DNA of 64,000 nt from Cercophora sp. LCS_1 (taxonomy: Eukaryota > Ascomycota > Sordariomycetes > Sordariales > Lasiosphaeriaceae), in the NCBI GenBank assembly GCA_036250225.1, contig JAPZLL010000049.1, forward strand, positions 186,001-250,000. The letters run 5' to 3'. This document shows positions 9,990 to 21,304 of this stretch, in pieces. Made by a program: the position numbers and the translations under genes. The notes under the pieces are model-generated. The model was given only the letters and a program-made list of their open reading frames with translations, searched no databases and was not told the origin of the DNA. Numbering within the stretch: the first letter of the stretch is position 1; every line of letters begins with the position of its first letter.

Positions 9990-12110
9990 TCATGGATCAG
10001 GGTAAATAGGCGGACCGCTGTACCTCGCAAACTGTGCATCCAACCGTCTATGCGCATTCTTCAAACAAGACTCATTCTCCGGATTCTCGCCCGACGTCTT
10101 TATTATAGGCGGTAATCTAAACGACCGCTGATTGCGCCCAGCAAAACGACCATCCCCCGTTTCCATGTACGCCGGCCATATCGCCTCCGACAAATATCCA
10201 GCACCACCAGTTTCTCCGTCAAGAAACCCGAAGTTCGGGTCCCTGCCGAGTCGGCCGCCCTTGGGGATATTGGACGTCTGAAGGTTGGCTTCTATGATGC
10301 CGCCGGATACGCCAATGTAAAAGTTGGGTGATGTGTCTGAAGCACGGGCCAGTGACCAGATGGCGTTTTGGTTGTCCCAGAGGATTGCTTGTCTCCTTTG
10401 ATGTTGATTCCGGGGATTGCCTGTCCGTCTTCTATCGGACTGGACGCGGTGTTTGGCCATGACGTCGGAAACGGCGTGGGCGAAGAGAAAAGTCCCATTG
10501 GGTCTGTAGTATGAGTGTTGGGAGAGGCCGTGCCAGGAACACGGGGCATTGGCAACGTGGTTGCACGCGCCTCCCCAGCCGTCGATCATGGGCGGGCGAC
10601 TGAAGGGTTGGGACGGAGCAGGGTATGGCTTGATGGTTTTACACGGGAGACCGAGTGTGTGATGATAGCTCCGGGTCCACCGAAAGTCGAAGATCTTGAG
10701 CGTTGCCCCATCCATCCCTCCCCCGACGAAGCGTTCCGTGCCGTACGTCAGGAGGACCTCCATGCTTCCGGCAGTATCGACATCATCTTGGTACACCATG
10801 TCAAATGCCGATGGGGTGCGCAGGTCTTGGAGTCTGCAGGTGCCGTCTCTCCAGGCGGACAGAAGCAGTGGGGTGCCACCTTTGCTCGACGCCATCGGTT
10901 GCACGGGCTGGAGTGAATGCGGGCAGATCTTGAAGGACTTGAGATCAAACTTCTCTTGGACCCTTTTGTTCTTTGCAGCTTCACGCTGAGCACAGCCGGA
11001 CGGGGTGATGGCCAGGTAGCGAAGGGGCTCCTCGCCGCCCTTCACAGCCAGTGCCATCAGGCTGCTTTGTCCCATCCAGGTTGCGTGGCATAGCTGCTCA
11101 TTTTGACGAAGTGTCGAGAGGGAAGAAGAAAACGATCTCTCCTTCAGGTCATAAGTCGCCGATGGCAGAGCTTCCACGACGCCATCCCCAGGGAGCGGGT
11201 AGATGTGGACACTGAACTTGGTCGAGGCGGCAATCAGCGGCCCGGTCCCGTCCCGCAAGACATCGATCGAGTTGATGGGATCTGTGTATGCATCTGGGGT
11301 TTCTCCAGTCTCCAACCCTGTGACCGGGGGCTGAGTAGTCCTGAAGTCGACAAGACGTTCCCCAAAGCGGTCCGGTTCCGCAGACAAGAGGGATATCCTG
11401 CCATTGTACCGCCCCGCTATAATTGCCCGGCCTTGGTTGGTGATGCCAGTATCATCGATGATAGAAATAGCCGTGACGTCGTCATGGCCGGCGGTGAGGT
11501 TGTTTGTTTTCCCACTCGACCGTGCCCAAGTCACTTTCGAAACCTCGAAAGGAGAATCCTTGCGCTCGCGATACCTGGCAACGATATCCTCCCCAGCTCC
11601 CCACACAACAACCTCTTCGCGAGTATCCGGGTTCACGTGTGCGTCAATGACTGGGTGAAATAAAGTTTGTCGACCCAAAGGTTGGGGTCGCAGCTCGGCT
11701 TCATCACGCAGAGACACAAACCGGATAGACCGCTTGTCCCAGCAGCGGCTCTGCCAGGTCAGAGAGTCCGCTAACTGCTGCCACGACGGGTTCTGAGGCT
11801 TTGAGGGAGCCGGGATGGATATCGAGGTAAAGCGGCTCCGGACGAAAACCCTCCAGCCCTCGCTTCTGATGAGACTGGCGAACCTGCGGTTTTGGAGCGC
11901 AAGGGCCCGTACGCTTCGAGCGCTGTCGACATCTGCGATAACTAAAAGTAGGACGTCATCAGGGAGATCGCTCAATTTGGTCTTCATGTTGGACCAATTA
12001 GGCTGCGCAATTGAGGGTTTGGGTGCTGTGCGGCTTCCGGGTTCGGGTGGATTTCTTTTTGTTTTGGTGAGAGGAAGGAGCCGATCAGTAGTGAATTTCT
12101 TCGATGACAT
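9990..12110 (-). CDS. F-box protein with WD-like/beta-propeller body
   Basis: A single uninterrupted frame of 706 residues from ATG 12110; the frame continues upstream only through a non-ATG codon. Residues about 46-92 (LSDLPDDVLLLVIADV ... RFASLI) form an F-box, the Skp1-binding module of SCF ubiquitin ligases, preceded by a basic, Pro-rich tail. The rest, about 130-690, contains repeated short beta-rich blocks with WD-type features (VVVWGAGEDIVARY, GRAIIAGRYNGRISLL, LLLSAWRDGTCRLQDLRTP, VGGGMDGATLKIFDFRW, AILWDNQNAIWSLAR), consistent with a degenerate propeller used for substrate recognition. Its substrate cannot be inferred. The C-terminus carries a long Asn/Arg-rich polar segment. Confidence 0.75.
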   Translation of the reverse strand: MSSKKFTTDRLLPLTKTKRNPPEPGSRTAPKPSIAQPNWSNMKTKLSDLPDDVLLLVIADVDSARSVRALALQNRRFASLIRSEGWRVFVRSRFTSISIPAPSKPQNPSWQQLADSLTWQSRCWDKRSIRFVSLRDEAELRPQPLGRQTLFHPVIDAHVNPDTREEVVVWGAGEDIVARYRERKDSPFEVSKVTWARSSGKTNNLTAGHDDVTAISIIDDTGITNQGRAIIAGRYNGRISLLSAEPDRFGERLVDFRTTQPPVTGLETGETPDAYTDPINSIDVLRDGTGPLIAASTKFSVHIYPLPGDGVVEALPSATYDLKERSFSSSLSTLRQNEQLCHATWMGQSSLMALAVKGGEEPLRYLAITPSGCAQREAAKNKRVQEKFDLKSFKICPHSLQPVQPMASSKGGTPLLLSAWRDGTCRLQDLRTPSAFDMVYQDDVDTAGSMEVLLTYGTERFVGGGMDGATLKIFDFRWTRSYHHTLGLPCKTIKPYPAPSQPFSRPPMIDGWGGACNHVANAPCSWHGLSQHSYYRPNGTFLFAHAVSDVMAKHRVQSDRRRTGNPRNQHQRRQAILWDNQNAIWSLARASDTSPNFYIGVSGGIIEANLQTSNIPKGGRLGRDPNFGFLDGETGGAGYLSEAIWPAYMETGDGRFAGRNQRSFRLPPIIKTSGENPENESCLKNAHRRLDAQFARYSGPPIYPDP

Positions 12111-12612
12111 AAACAACTTGCAGCCACCGAACAACCGTTGGGTTTTATGGGCCAGTGTTAAAAAAAAAAATCATTCTTGCACTTATTTATGTGTCTTCTC
12201 TCACCAGCGCAATTTTCACTCAACCGTACCATGATCGTGCACTTGAAACGGGCTGTTGGAGTGTAATGGCCAAGCGTGAGTCATGGTCAGCAGAAAACTA
12301 AAGATGATGACACTCGAAACTATCAGGCAACAGCATGCAAGTTTTGCCCTAGATGTCGTGTTGAAGGAAAATATGACTGGAATAATCATTGGTATACCCA
12401 TGTGCTATCCTACTTGTCCTGTTCTCCATTGTATGCCTAAAAAAATATGGTGGTCCAGACGTGATGTGATGTGCTCCGTGTCTAAACCCAGCCGAAAACT
12501 CCCTTGACCAAATCCAACCAGACAGACCGCCGATCTCCCAAACAACGCCAGCGAACATCCGTACACCGTTTTGTGGCTATTCCCAGGCCACAGGCTCCCA
12601 TGCCTATGCAAA
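12111..12612. other. Intergenic spacer
   Basis: 5' region of the F-box gene and 3' region of the two-TM gene, both on the minus strand. A run of A lies at about 12161-12170. No gene was seen. Confidence 0.4.
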
Positions 12613-14868
12613 TCAAGCTGCGTACCTGGCACCCTCATCGCCGATCAACTTCGCATGTCCAGTGCCACTGCCGTATAGCATCTCCATCAACTTGCCCTTT
12701 TGCCTTGTCCGGACTCCCTCCAAATAACCTCCGACATCTTCCAAGCCTCGGATTTGGTCCTCCAGGGTCAACGTACTCCCGTTGACTGACCGCACCAGGG
12801 GCGAGACCAGCTTCCTCCTGAGATTCTCCAAGTTAGCCTTAAGCGCCATGAGCTTGTGATTGTGCTCCACCAAGATGCCCTTGTTCCGCACTGTCTTCTC
12901 TCTGACGTTCTGTAGGAGCAGTCTGTTCTTTTCGTACTTCATGACTTCGTCCCGCCTCGCGCCTAGGATGCGCGTCCACAGTGATGACAAAAGTTCGCCG
13001 TGGCGATCATCCTGCAGCGAAGACTCTCGCACCACAGTTCTCGCCAAATTGAGAAATTGCTGGTCGATGGCCTCGAATAATCCGAAAAGCGCTAGACTAT
13101 GCTGGAGTTCGTTGTTGATGGCTTCTTCGAGCACAGCCAAGAACTCGTAAAAGGTCCGCTGCAGTGTCTGCCTCGTGCGCTGAGGTGTCGATGGTCCGAA
13201 CAAAGCGACAGCCACGCCACCCAGTCGCGTGGGTTCGCCTGTTGCGGCGTCCTCAAGTATACCCGCGTTTGAAAGCATGTTATGGACATTATCAAAGACG
13301 GTTGAGAACGGCGCCGAAGGGAGATGCTGCAGCTGGGAGAGTTCGCGGCGCGCCCAGTCCATGACCAAGAGGATGCTGTCAATGTCGCCGTCCACGTTCG
13401 CAAAGAACTTTGTCAGCTCGAGGGCCAGCGTTTTGAGACTGTCGCTCAGTCCGTCAAGCTCCTTGACAATGATAGGTGCCGACGTCATGTTGCTCCCCCG
13501 GACGCTCTCGCCGAGATCCCATACTGCAACGCCTGTTGCTTGGAGCTCCCCAACTTGCTGAGCGCCGTGTTCCGAGTAGTAGATCAGGGGCTCAAAAGAG
13601 CGTGCAACACCGGCGACCTTGACGAGGTCGGGCGCAGGTCGTAACGAAGCGGGCTCAAAGAGGGTGCGCACAGCGCTCCAGCTCACCATCACAGCGAGCA
13701 AAGACACCGCTAGCGAAGCCCATGAGCCCGTCGTAATCCGCAGAAACGACCGAATGGCGTTGATAGCGACATCAATGGGCTCGGTCCTCTGCTGAACCTC
13801 GGCCCTCACCGAGAATCGGATATCTACCACAAAATTAGCCCCTCTCCTCATCAGGTCCGTCGGATTCGCTTACAATTCTCAGGCTTCATGTCCTCCACCA
13901 CCACCTCTTTCTTAACCACCTCTCCAGCGCCAACCACCCCGTCGATGAACTGCCTCGCCAGGTGAAATTCCGGCTCTGGACTCCTCTCCTTCTCCGGGCT
14001 CATGCTCCCCGGCAGCCTGGTCCTCGCCGCCTGCTGCAGTACCCGGTCGCCCTCATCGGCGCTCTCATACTCGGGACTTGACTCCCTCTCGAACTCGGGA
14101 ATCGCAAAGTTGAATCCGCCACCGCCCAAGCCGCCCGAAACGCCCTCACTCTGGCGCCAAAAGCCGCTGCTGCGGTCGCCGTTTCCGAGGCGGCGCCACG
14201 CTGGAGGACTGTAGCCACCGGCCGAAGCTTCCGAGTCCACGTCCGAGTCGTCCAGGACGCTGCTCCTCGCGTCGTCGCTCCGAAACCCCGAGTGCGTCGA
14301 CGGGTACCCCATCCCGAACGGGGGACTGCGGGGCGGAATCTGGAAATCCTCCAGGGAGGCGTCGATGGGATCGCCCAGATCGGCTGTTGCTTTCATTCCG
14401 CCTGCCGCTTCCACTTCCGCTTCCGCCACTACCGACGATAGTGCTACTCGTCGCACGACTGCTCCCCTTCCTCGGAGTCCTAGGTGGCGTCGCCGGTAAT
14501 TCCTTTCTCACAGCACCACCACTACTAACACTGCCGCCAGCAAGGATATCGTACCGCGAATGATCGGTAAGCAAAGGCGGGAGGGGATTCGTCTCGATGG
14601 TTCGTCGTTTCCGTGGCGGACGAGCGTATTCGTCCGATTCCTCCTCGGATTCCTCGTAAATCGGCGTAATGTGCGATGACGGCGGTCGCGCCGCGCCGCG
14701 CTTGAAGTCGAGCGTGAAGAACCACGAGCGGATTGCGCCCAGCGGGGGCAGGTAGATGTAGAGGAAGACGAGCCCGATGACGAGGAAGGCGACCCAGGCG
14801 CTCGGGGCAATGTGGATGCTCAGTAACGACACGTGCAGTTCGTTTTGAACCGTGAAGAGCGACTGCAT
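12613..14868 (-). CDS. Uncharacterised membrane protein with two TM helices and C-terminal coiled coil
   Basis: The start is ATG 14868 (MQSLFTV). The first hydrophobic helix is at residues about 22-41 (APSAWVAFLVIGLVFLYIYL). A long low-complexity, acidic/Ser-rich middle follows, then a second helix (SWASLAVSLLAVMVSW, about 346-366) and a helical C-terminal half with coiled-coil character (EVMKYEKNRLLLQNVREKTV). The last intron, 13824-13873, is clear (GTAAGC...CTAAT...GTAG). The frame change between the first two segments is less clear: a 58-nt intron 14402-14459 with a weak GTCGTG donor fits and gives 715 residues, but a real frameshift is not excluded. I did not recognise a family with known function; such architecture suggests an ER or nuclear-envelope protein, which is inference. 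Confidence 0.6.
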
Positions 14869-16043
14869 CGGGAGCAAAGGCCCGACCCGGAGGAGGGGTG
14901 AACAACCGGGGGCCGTGCTACTTTTGAGAATTGTGTGGTTGCCGGGACTCGGTAGAGATAAGAAACCCTCTTTTCTTGTTCGTTGACCCCGGCTCAGTTC
15001 GGTTCACCCTCCTTGATGCATTCACAAATGGATCGCGTCGTCGCGTCTCGTCTCGTCGTTTCTCTCTCTCTTGTTACAGGGTATAGATGAAAAAGAAAAG
15101 GAGGGGAGTCATTCCAACCTCCCCCAGTCCATTTACGATTTGTGTTACGGAAAAAAGCAAAAAAAAAAAAAAAAAGCAACGATTTTGCGGTCCAACGTGT
15201 CGTTGGTCCTGTCTCGTTCGCCTCCCCAAAAATGAGAGGCTGGGAAGTGTCCGTCGGTGGGAGACGTGCATCCAACCAACCCCGCGTTTGTGACCTCGGG
15301 AGGGGTCTGGGTGGCCTCGGACGACGCGACCGCTCCCGCGGCCCAACCAATCATCAACGATTGGTGTTTACTTGCTGTGTTTGGATGGGCTGAGACAATT
15401 GGTTGCATACGCACGCTTGCTTCCGGTGGGACTGGGGCTTGTGTTTCCCAGCTCCAGCTCGTGCGACGTTTCGAGCTCGGAGCCTGAGGTTTTGTCGAGT
15501 CCGTGACTCTGTGATGCGTGGGAGGTGGTGGGGCTGGCTTATCGGCTCAGCTTGGCCTCTGGAGGGACTCAAAATTGATACAGGGAGGATTCCGCATCCC
15601 TGAAGTTAAAAAAATTGGAACGAATTTTCCGACCCCTGAAACTTCCAACCCTCGAGGCGTCGACAATCGATGCGTCCAGTTAGTCAGTCTGTTCATGATC
15701 TCAGAGACCAGATCAGCTGGTGACCTCGGGACATGGCGAAAAGTTAGAGAACAGCGAACACAGCATGGCAAGCATGGCTCAGCACATGCCCTGAAGAAAC
15801 ACATTGTAACCATCGGTAGAGATGTCCATTGACGCTACAATATTTCCCAACAACAAACGCCCTGAACCAGCTTAACCTAAGTAGGCCCCCTTTCAAGAAA
15901 ATTATCGTAACGCTCATGAATGTACCTCCTAGCTACCCCATCGTATTTTGGTATAATACCGTGACCGGGTTCCCTCATTTATTCGATTGCCTACCCGAAC
16001 TCACTCTTCTTTTCCATCCTTCCACCCTGACCAGGAACCCTCC
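14869..16043. other. Intergenic, low-complexity rich
   Basis: Holds the 5' region of the two-TM gene and the 3' region of the stress-protein gene. Contains a run of about 18 A at 15157-15174 and pyrimidine-rich tracts, typical of fungal promoters. No gene was seen. Confidence 0.4.
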
Positions 16044-18304
16044 CTAATCAATCTTTGCATTCGCCAAGCTCCTCGCGGTCGGGTTGTTGATGTTGTTTAC
16101 CTGATGCGTCGCCGGCATCCGCTTATACTTGCTCTGCTTCCTCAGCCGTTTTCTAGCCACCATGACTGGCACCGAGCTTTTAGTGACGAGGTAGTTTGAA
16201 AACGATCCCAATATGACCCTGGCACTGTTAGTACGACGGCCTAGTTTCAACGGCTTTTTCTTTTTTCCACTCACCCTTTCAGCGCACTCCGTCCTCTACT
16301 GCCCAGTATCACCAAGGTTGGGCTGATCAAGTCAATAACCTCCGTTATCAGGTGCTTCGGGTTCTTGCAATGCAGAACCTCGACAATGACTCGCACTTGC
16401 AACCTTGTCTTTCTCAACAGCTTCGTCACCCGGTCGCTAATATCGTGCACGGCACGGTATCGCTCCTCTTCCGCCTTGCTGCGCTCCCGACTCGATGGCG
16501 CCGGCGACAAACTTAGCGCGCCTGAGCCAGCATCCGAGACCTGCGAGAGCGGTGATGACCTTGGGTTGTGGAGCGGCAGGGTTGAGCCACCGGGTGTAAT
16601 CGGCGTTTTACTGCTGGCAACGACGTTGAGAGCAGCAGCTTGCTCTTTCATGGCTTTGGGCTCGTCAGGGACAGCCGCCGGAGTGCCTTCTATGCCCGTT
16701 TCCTCATCAACGCAGTAGATGGCAATCAGCGTGTCGCCGTCACGAAGAACAGTGCCAATGGCCCACTCCAGCGCATGCGTCGACTCGTCGCTCAGGTCTG
16801 TGGCCACCAGGTATTTGCGCGGGTGGCGATGCTCGTCCTCCGCCTCCTGAACAAGCTTGGAATACTCGCCGCGTGTGATCACCTGAATCGTGCGGTTGGA
16901 TTCAGGCGTGTCTACGATCTGGGACATGGAAAAGGATAGTTTCTGGGCCCGTCTGATGTCCGTAAGATCTGCTTCCGTATCCGAGTCCATAGGCGTATGG
17001 GTACCAGAGCGAGGAGGAAGGTCAAAGCTATTAGCTGGATGAATACCGGCTTTGCTAGACTTGATTCGTTCGCCAGACGGATCTGTCACCCGAATCTCGG
17101 GCTCGTCCAGCAACGACCTGTACTGATATTTTGGTTGCTTGGCGGCGACCTCCAGACCTATGCAACCTGTTAGTCTTGAAACGCTCCAATTGTGATCAAA
17201 ACACATACGCTCTTCTTCAGCTGCTGCCAGCAGACTCTTCGGTGTTCTGGTCGTCTCAGGGGATGCTGAGCTAGTATTCTGCTGGTTTCCGCTCCGAGAA
17301 CCGCGAACGGCCTTCCTACCACGTTCACCCTCATCCTCGGAAGAGCTTGCATTGTCTTCGCTACTATCTTCAACAAGCAAGTCTCCGTCTGGACTCAGAT
17401 AGTCCTTGGCTAGTCTGCCGTTTCCAGCTTGGTCGTCGGATTTCTTGCGGTGGCCAAGCGATGCGAGCACTCCCCCGGACCTGGCCAACTGAGCATCCGA
17501 CAAACGGCGGTACGCGTTGGTATAGTCGATGTCTATCGCGTCACCCAACAGCGAACGACCTGCCGGACTTAGCTGTCGGTTTGGGAGTATTCCCGGTGAA
17601 TTAGACCGCAAGCCTCGATTCCCAGGTGATTTTGATTTCTCCTTGAGACGAATTGTCGTCCCTCCAACAGAGTAGTGGCGTCCACGATCCCCTGGTAGGA
17701 TCAAGTTTGATAGGTCGTTGCCCTTCATCACCTCAGCCATTGATGAACGCTTCCCTCCTTGCGTGACTCTTTTCGGCGCTGCCTGACCCCCATGGGCCGT
17801 AAGAATGTCGGAAAATTGGTAATTATGCGTCTGGTCCTGTCGACCAACTGACGCTCGGGGCCCGAAATCGGCGGGTCTCGATGCGGCGTCCGACATGCTT
17901 CTCGGGTGTTGCTGTGAGCTCCGCGAGCTTGATTCAATGGGCGATGATGGACTGCTGAATACCTTCTTTGCCGTCGGCGGGCTATCGCCAACATCCAGCA
18001 TGCTTCGAACCGGTGGCGGGGGAGGGGAATCGACGTCCAACATGCTTCTGACGGGGGCTAATCGAGGGGGAGACTTCTTAGCACTAGAGTACGAGGGGGA
18101 AGAGTGTGAGAGGGCTGGAGATGGGTAGTCGTCACCAATATCGAGCATGCTGCGCACGGGGGAGCGCGGGGTAGTGAAGGGGGAAGGCGAGCGCCCCAGG
18201 CTCGGAGGCTTTGGTCGAGAGGCTGTTCCCTCGAGCAGGGCAAGCACTTCCCTCCGCTCCTCGTCCAGCATCGCCTCCATCGACATGGGCTGCCTGGCCG
18301 CCAT
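16044..18304 (-). CDS. Universal stress protein (UspA) domain protein with long Ser/Pro-rich N-terminus
   Basis: Exons 18304-17209, 17157-16275 and 16218-16044 give 717 residues. The 51-nt first intron is in frame (reading through would add 17 residues); the second ends in a CAG acceptor. The Usp fold is at the C-terminus: RKYLVATDLSDESTHALEWAIGTVLRDGDTL, then ILGSRGRSALKG, which splices to VILGSFSNYLV and PVMVAR. The G-x-R-G-x(n)-G-S pattern is the ATP-binding signature of the ATP-type Usp class. An insert of about 80 Ser/Pro residues splits the domain. The first 350 residues are low complexity and carry three copies of PVRSMLD (about residues 48, 84 and 96). By family it is a soluble nucleotide-binding stress protein. 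Start: first ATG of the frame. Confidence 0.85.
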
Positions 18305-19600
18305 GTTGAGCAGCGGTGGCAGCAGGAGCAGCAGCGACGGCGGAAATGAGCGTTGGTCGCGGTGCGCGCAGATGTTCGGCGGGGTGGAAAGCGTTCAAAC
18401 ACAGGTCTCGTGTGTCGTGCGAGGGCGACGACGGGGATTATTGTTGCTTGTGCAACGTCGGAATTTTCGTACCGACAGGGCGGGCTGCGTCCTGGAACAG
18501 CAGACGGTGTGCGCAGGTGTGTTTCAAAACGTAGTCGTCTCAGCGAGGTAAAATATGAGGTCGAGACGTAATGAATGCAAGCTGTCGAGGCAGCATCGTA
18601 GTGCAGATTGGAGACGAGGCACTTTGTTCTGCCCTCCTCTTCAGAAGACCATGGCGGGGCCCTTCAGCCCGGGCGTTTTCCCAGTGCAGTCACTTCGCCA
18701 AGACGGCCGAGCAAGAGGAGGCGCGACTCGGCGTGAACTGCCAAGGCGCCAACCAAGAAACTCAACGTTGGCGGCACCTTCTGACCTTTGCGACGTCAAT
18801 TGGCGGCCTCAGGCTGTTCGAGGGCGTGGCGTCTGGCTATCGTCGCGTGCCGTGTGCTGTGCACGGTGTCAATGTGGTGTGACGGAACCCAAGATAGCTT
18901 GTTGTTGTTGTGGATCTCGAGCCCGAAGTTGTATGACGTGCGGGGGAAGTGGAGGTTTTGGCTGCTTCGAGCTTCAAGCCAGCTTTGCCGCTCGCAGTGA
19001 CGGGAGAGCACAAGGCGCCCGCCCCGCCCCGGCTGTGTCCACCATTCGAGCCACCCGAGCCGCCGGGCTCCGCTCCGAGACAGGGAATGCCATGGATCCG
19101 TCCACAAGGCCGAGGATGACCGCGGCCCGGCACGAACTGCGGTCACTTGACGTGAAAAGTATATCGGCTGCAACACCAGTCATCGGGCAGCCGTGTCATT
19201 TTTCTAAGTTGCCACGACTAGCCTACCAGCCATGCGGGCGACAAACTAATCAGCCACCGAATTTAGCTGCTGCCGCACCAAGTGGCCGCAACCGATACCC
19301 ACTCCCAGCTAACACTTCTTTACTAGCTAAAGGTCTAGTCTAAGCGGTACGTTTTCAAGTCTTGGGGGCATCGAATGTTTAGAGTCTGTTAGGACCAGTT
19401 TCCCAGGAATGGACTGACGGTTTTGGGTGTGGTTCCTGTCAGCCAACCGCCTGCATCAAGCATTCTAGTGACTGACCAACTGACAAGCCCGAGCAAACTC
19501 AACCTGAATACGAAGACATGAGCATCAATGCGGGGCACATTGTGAGAGTGGGAATAATGCAAACTCCAGAACTCGTATTCAAAAGAAGAATTATCCACGC
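18305..19600. other. Intergenic spacer
   Basis: 5' region of the stress-protein gene and 3' region of the zinc-finger gene. Long open frames on both strands have no recognisable domain and no conserved-looking composition. Nothing supportable is seen. Confidence 0.4.
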
Positions 19601-20323
19601 TCATCCCCCTTTCGGCGTCATGAGATTCAACAATTTACCGAGCCTTGACAATCCTTGCATCTGTTGCAACTGCAGTTCCTCCTCTGCTTTTCGACGCTTT
19701 CTCCTCTCTTGGAGGATTGTCTGGATGAAGTCATCCCGACAACAGTCTTTCATTTCGTTCTCTTCATCATTTGGTTCGTCAGCGCGTCGTTTTCCTCGGC
19801 TCTTGAGACATCCTTCCGTCCCCCCAGGCAAGACTGGCGCTCCGTTATGATTGGGCGTGGACGGACTGCTTGTGTCCTCCGAGGTTTGCAGCTCCTGGTC
19901 GTTTTCTCCGCGGTGTTTGTGAACCTCACGGATGTGTTCCATGAAGTTGTCACGTCTGGAAAATGGCTTGCCGTTTCGCTTACATCCAAACTCGGGGCAG
20001 ACCAGTTGCTCAGCCGGCGAGTATGTTTGAGACGCTTGACGGTCATGGAACGTAGTAATGTGCCGCTTAAGGTCCTTAGCAGTGCCGAATCGCGTGATGC
20101 CGGTGCATTGCGAATGTGGGCAGAGATGCGGCTTCAAGTGCTTCTGGTTGATGTGCAAATTCAGCTCGGCCTGGCTAGCAAAATCTGAGGGGCAGTCCGG
20201 TCTTTTACACTTGAACTGTGGGAGAGTAGTATCCGGCAGCGCTACAGCGCTGTTGCTCTCATCTGGGGCGAAGTCAATTTTGTCCCCTTCCGCGTGTTGG
20301 GAGAGGGGGAGTGCCGCGGACAT
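19601..20323 (-). CDS. C2H2 zinc-finger protein, possibly truncated at the N-terminus
   Basis: The intact frame from ATG 20323 is 240 residues. Three zinc-finger-like units follow one another: FKCKRPDCPSDFASQAELNLHINQKH, a second with PHLCPHSQC ... DLKRHITTFH, and a third with LVCPEFGCKRNGKPFSRRDNFMEHIREVH; the spacing C-x4-C-x12-H-x4/5-H fits nuclear C2H2 fingers. The C-terminal part is acidic then basic and helical (QTILQERRKRRKAEEELQLQQ), a likely dimerising or nuclear-localising helix. The same frame stays open upstream for 22 codons with coding-like sequence, then meets TAA (20390-20392), and is open again for a further 44 codons upstream, suggesting that the original protein was longer. 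By family, a DNA-binding regulator; targets unknown. Confidence 0.7.
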   Translation of the reverse strand: MSAALPLSQHAEGDKIDFAPDESNSAVALPDTTLPQFKCKRPDCPSDFASQAELNLHINQKHLKPHLCPHSQCTGITRFGTAKDLKRHITTFHDRQASQTYSPAEQLVCPEFGCKRNGKPFSRRDNFMEHIREVHKHRGENDQELQTSEDTSSPSTPNHNGAPVLPGGTEGCLKSRGKRRADEPNDEENEMKDCCRDDFIQTILQERRKRRKAEEELQLQQMQGLSRLGKLLNLMTPKGG

Positions 20324-21304
20324 TCGTTGCTTTTCGGCTTGATGGATTGTTTCGTCCCCGAGTCCAGCTATCAGCTCCGGAAGAAAGTTTTATGCCCCAA
20401 ATGCCTGTTGATCCTCGATGTGAAGCGTTGTTTCGTGTACAGTCGCCGCCAACTCCGGAAAGCAGTCATCGTATGATGGAGATGCTTTCTTTACTTCTTT
20501 TTCCTTTTCAAATGTTATTCTTGTTCAACCAATGGTCTAGAGTACCCAGGTATGAACTCCACCGAAAAATCGGCATAATGAAAATAATCCGAAGGCCTGT
20601 GAGTAAAGGTAAACAATTCGTCCTCCTGCATCTGTAGCAAGCCATATTAGCAAAGCACACAAGGCAGCGCTGACAGCAATGGTGAACTTACTCAACCTGA
20701 AACGGGTGTAAGAGGGGAAAAGACAGAACAGGCAAAACCCCACGAAAACAAACAAATAACACAAGAAGAACCTGAAACCCTAAATAAGAGAATGAGTCAG
20801 AAAACAAAAGCAATCGACCGGCCCCGAACTTCAACAAAACAACAGAAACGAACTTGTATCAGGCGATCCCGCCATCCACAATGTTCCTATCACAAGTGAA
20901 GTTCGTGAGGGCAAAGGACCCCAAAGAGTCCACTGCCCTGCAGTTCGATGTCAAAATGGGCGGCGTCTTGTGTCTAAGAATGGTTGTAGGAAAGCTGTCA
21001 AGACAGTTTCCATCAATGGTGAAGATGATCTGCGAAGATGCCGACGTACTGGACGCGGGCGGAGTTCCCTACTATATATCATATGCGACATGGAGGCATG
21101 ACAAGGCCACCAATGATGAGGGGCTTTGAAGACATAAGGCATTTTGAGGCCTAGCTTCATGCAGGCCTGCTAATCCGAGTTCGACCTCGAATCAGCCTTA
21201 CCATAGATGCTCCGTATTCTCATCATCGCGCCTGGACAACAATTCGCAAGCTCTCCAATTGCTCAATCATTCGCTCAGGTATCCTTAATCTACAGCTCTA
21301 AAGC
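20324..21304. other. Intergenic, with coding-like extension of the zinc-finger gene
   Basis: 20324-20524 (minus) continues the zinc-finger frame across one TAA and contains two similar helical segments (FPELAATVHETTLHIEDQQ and LPELIAGLGDETIHQAEKQ). The remainder to 21304 is 3' sequence of the Scy1-like gene and shows no supportable gene. Confidence 0.4.

Noticed and set aside
18555..19343. 262-residue plus-strand frame
   Set aside because: Cys/Arg-rich with no domain, no intron pattern and no fungal family likeness.
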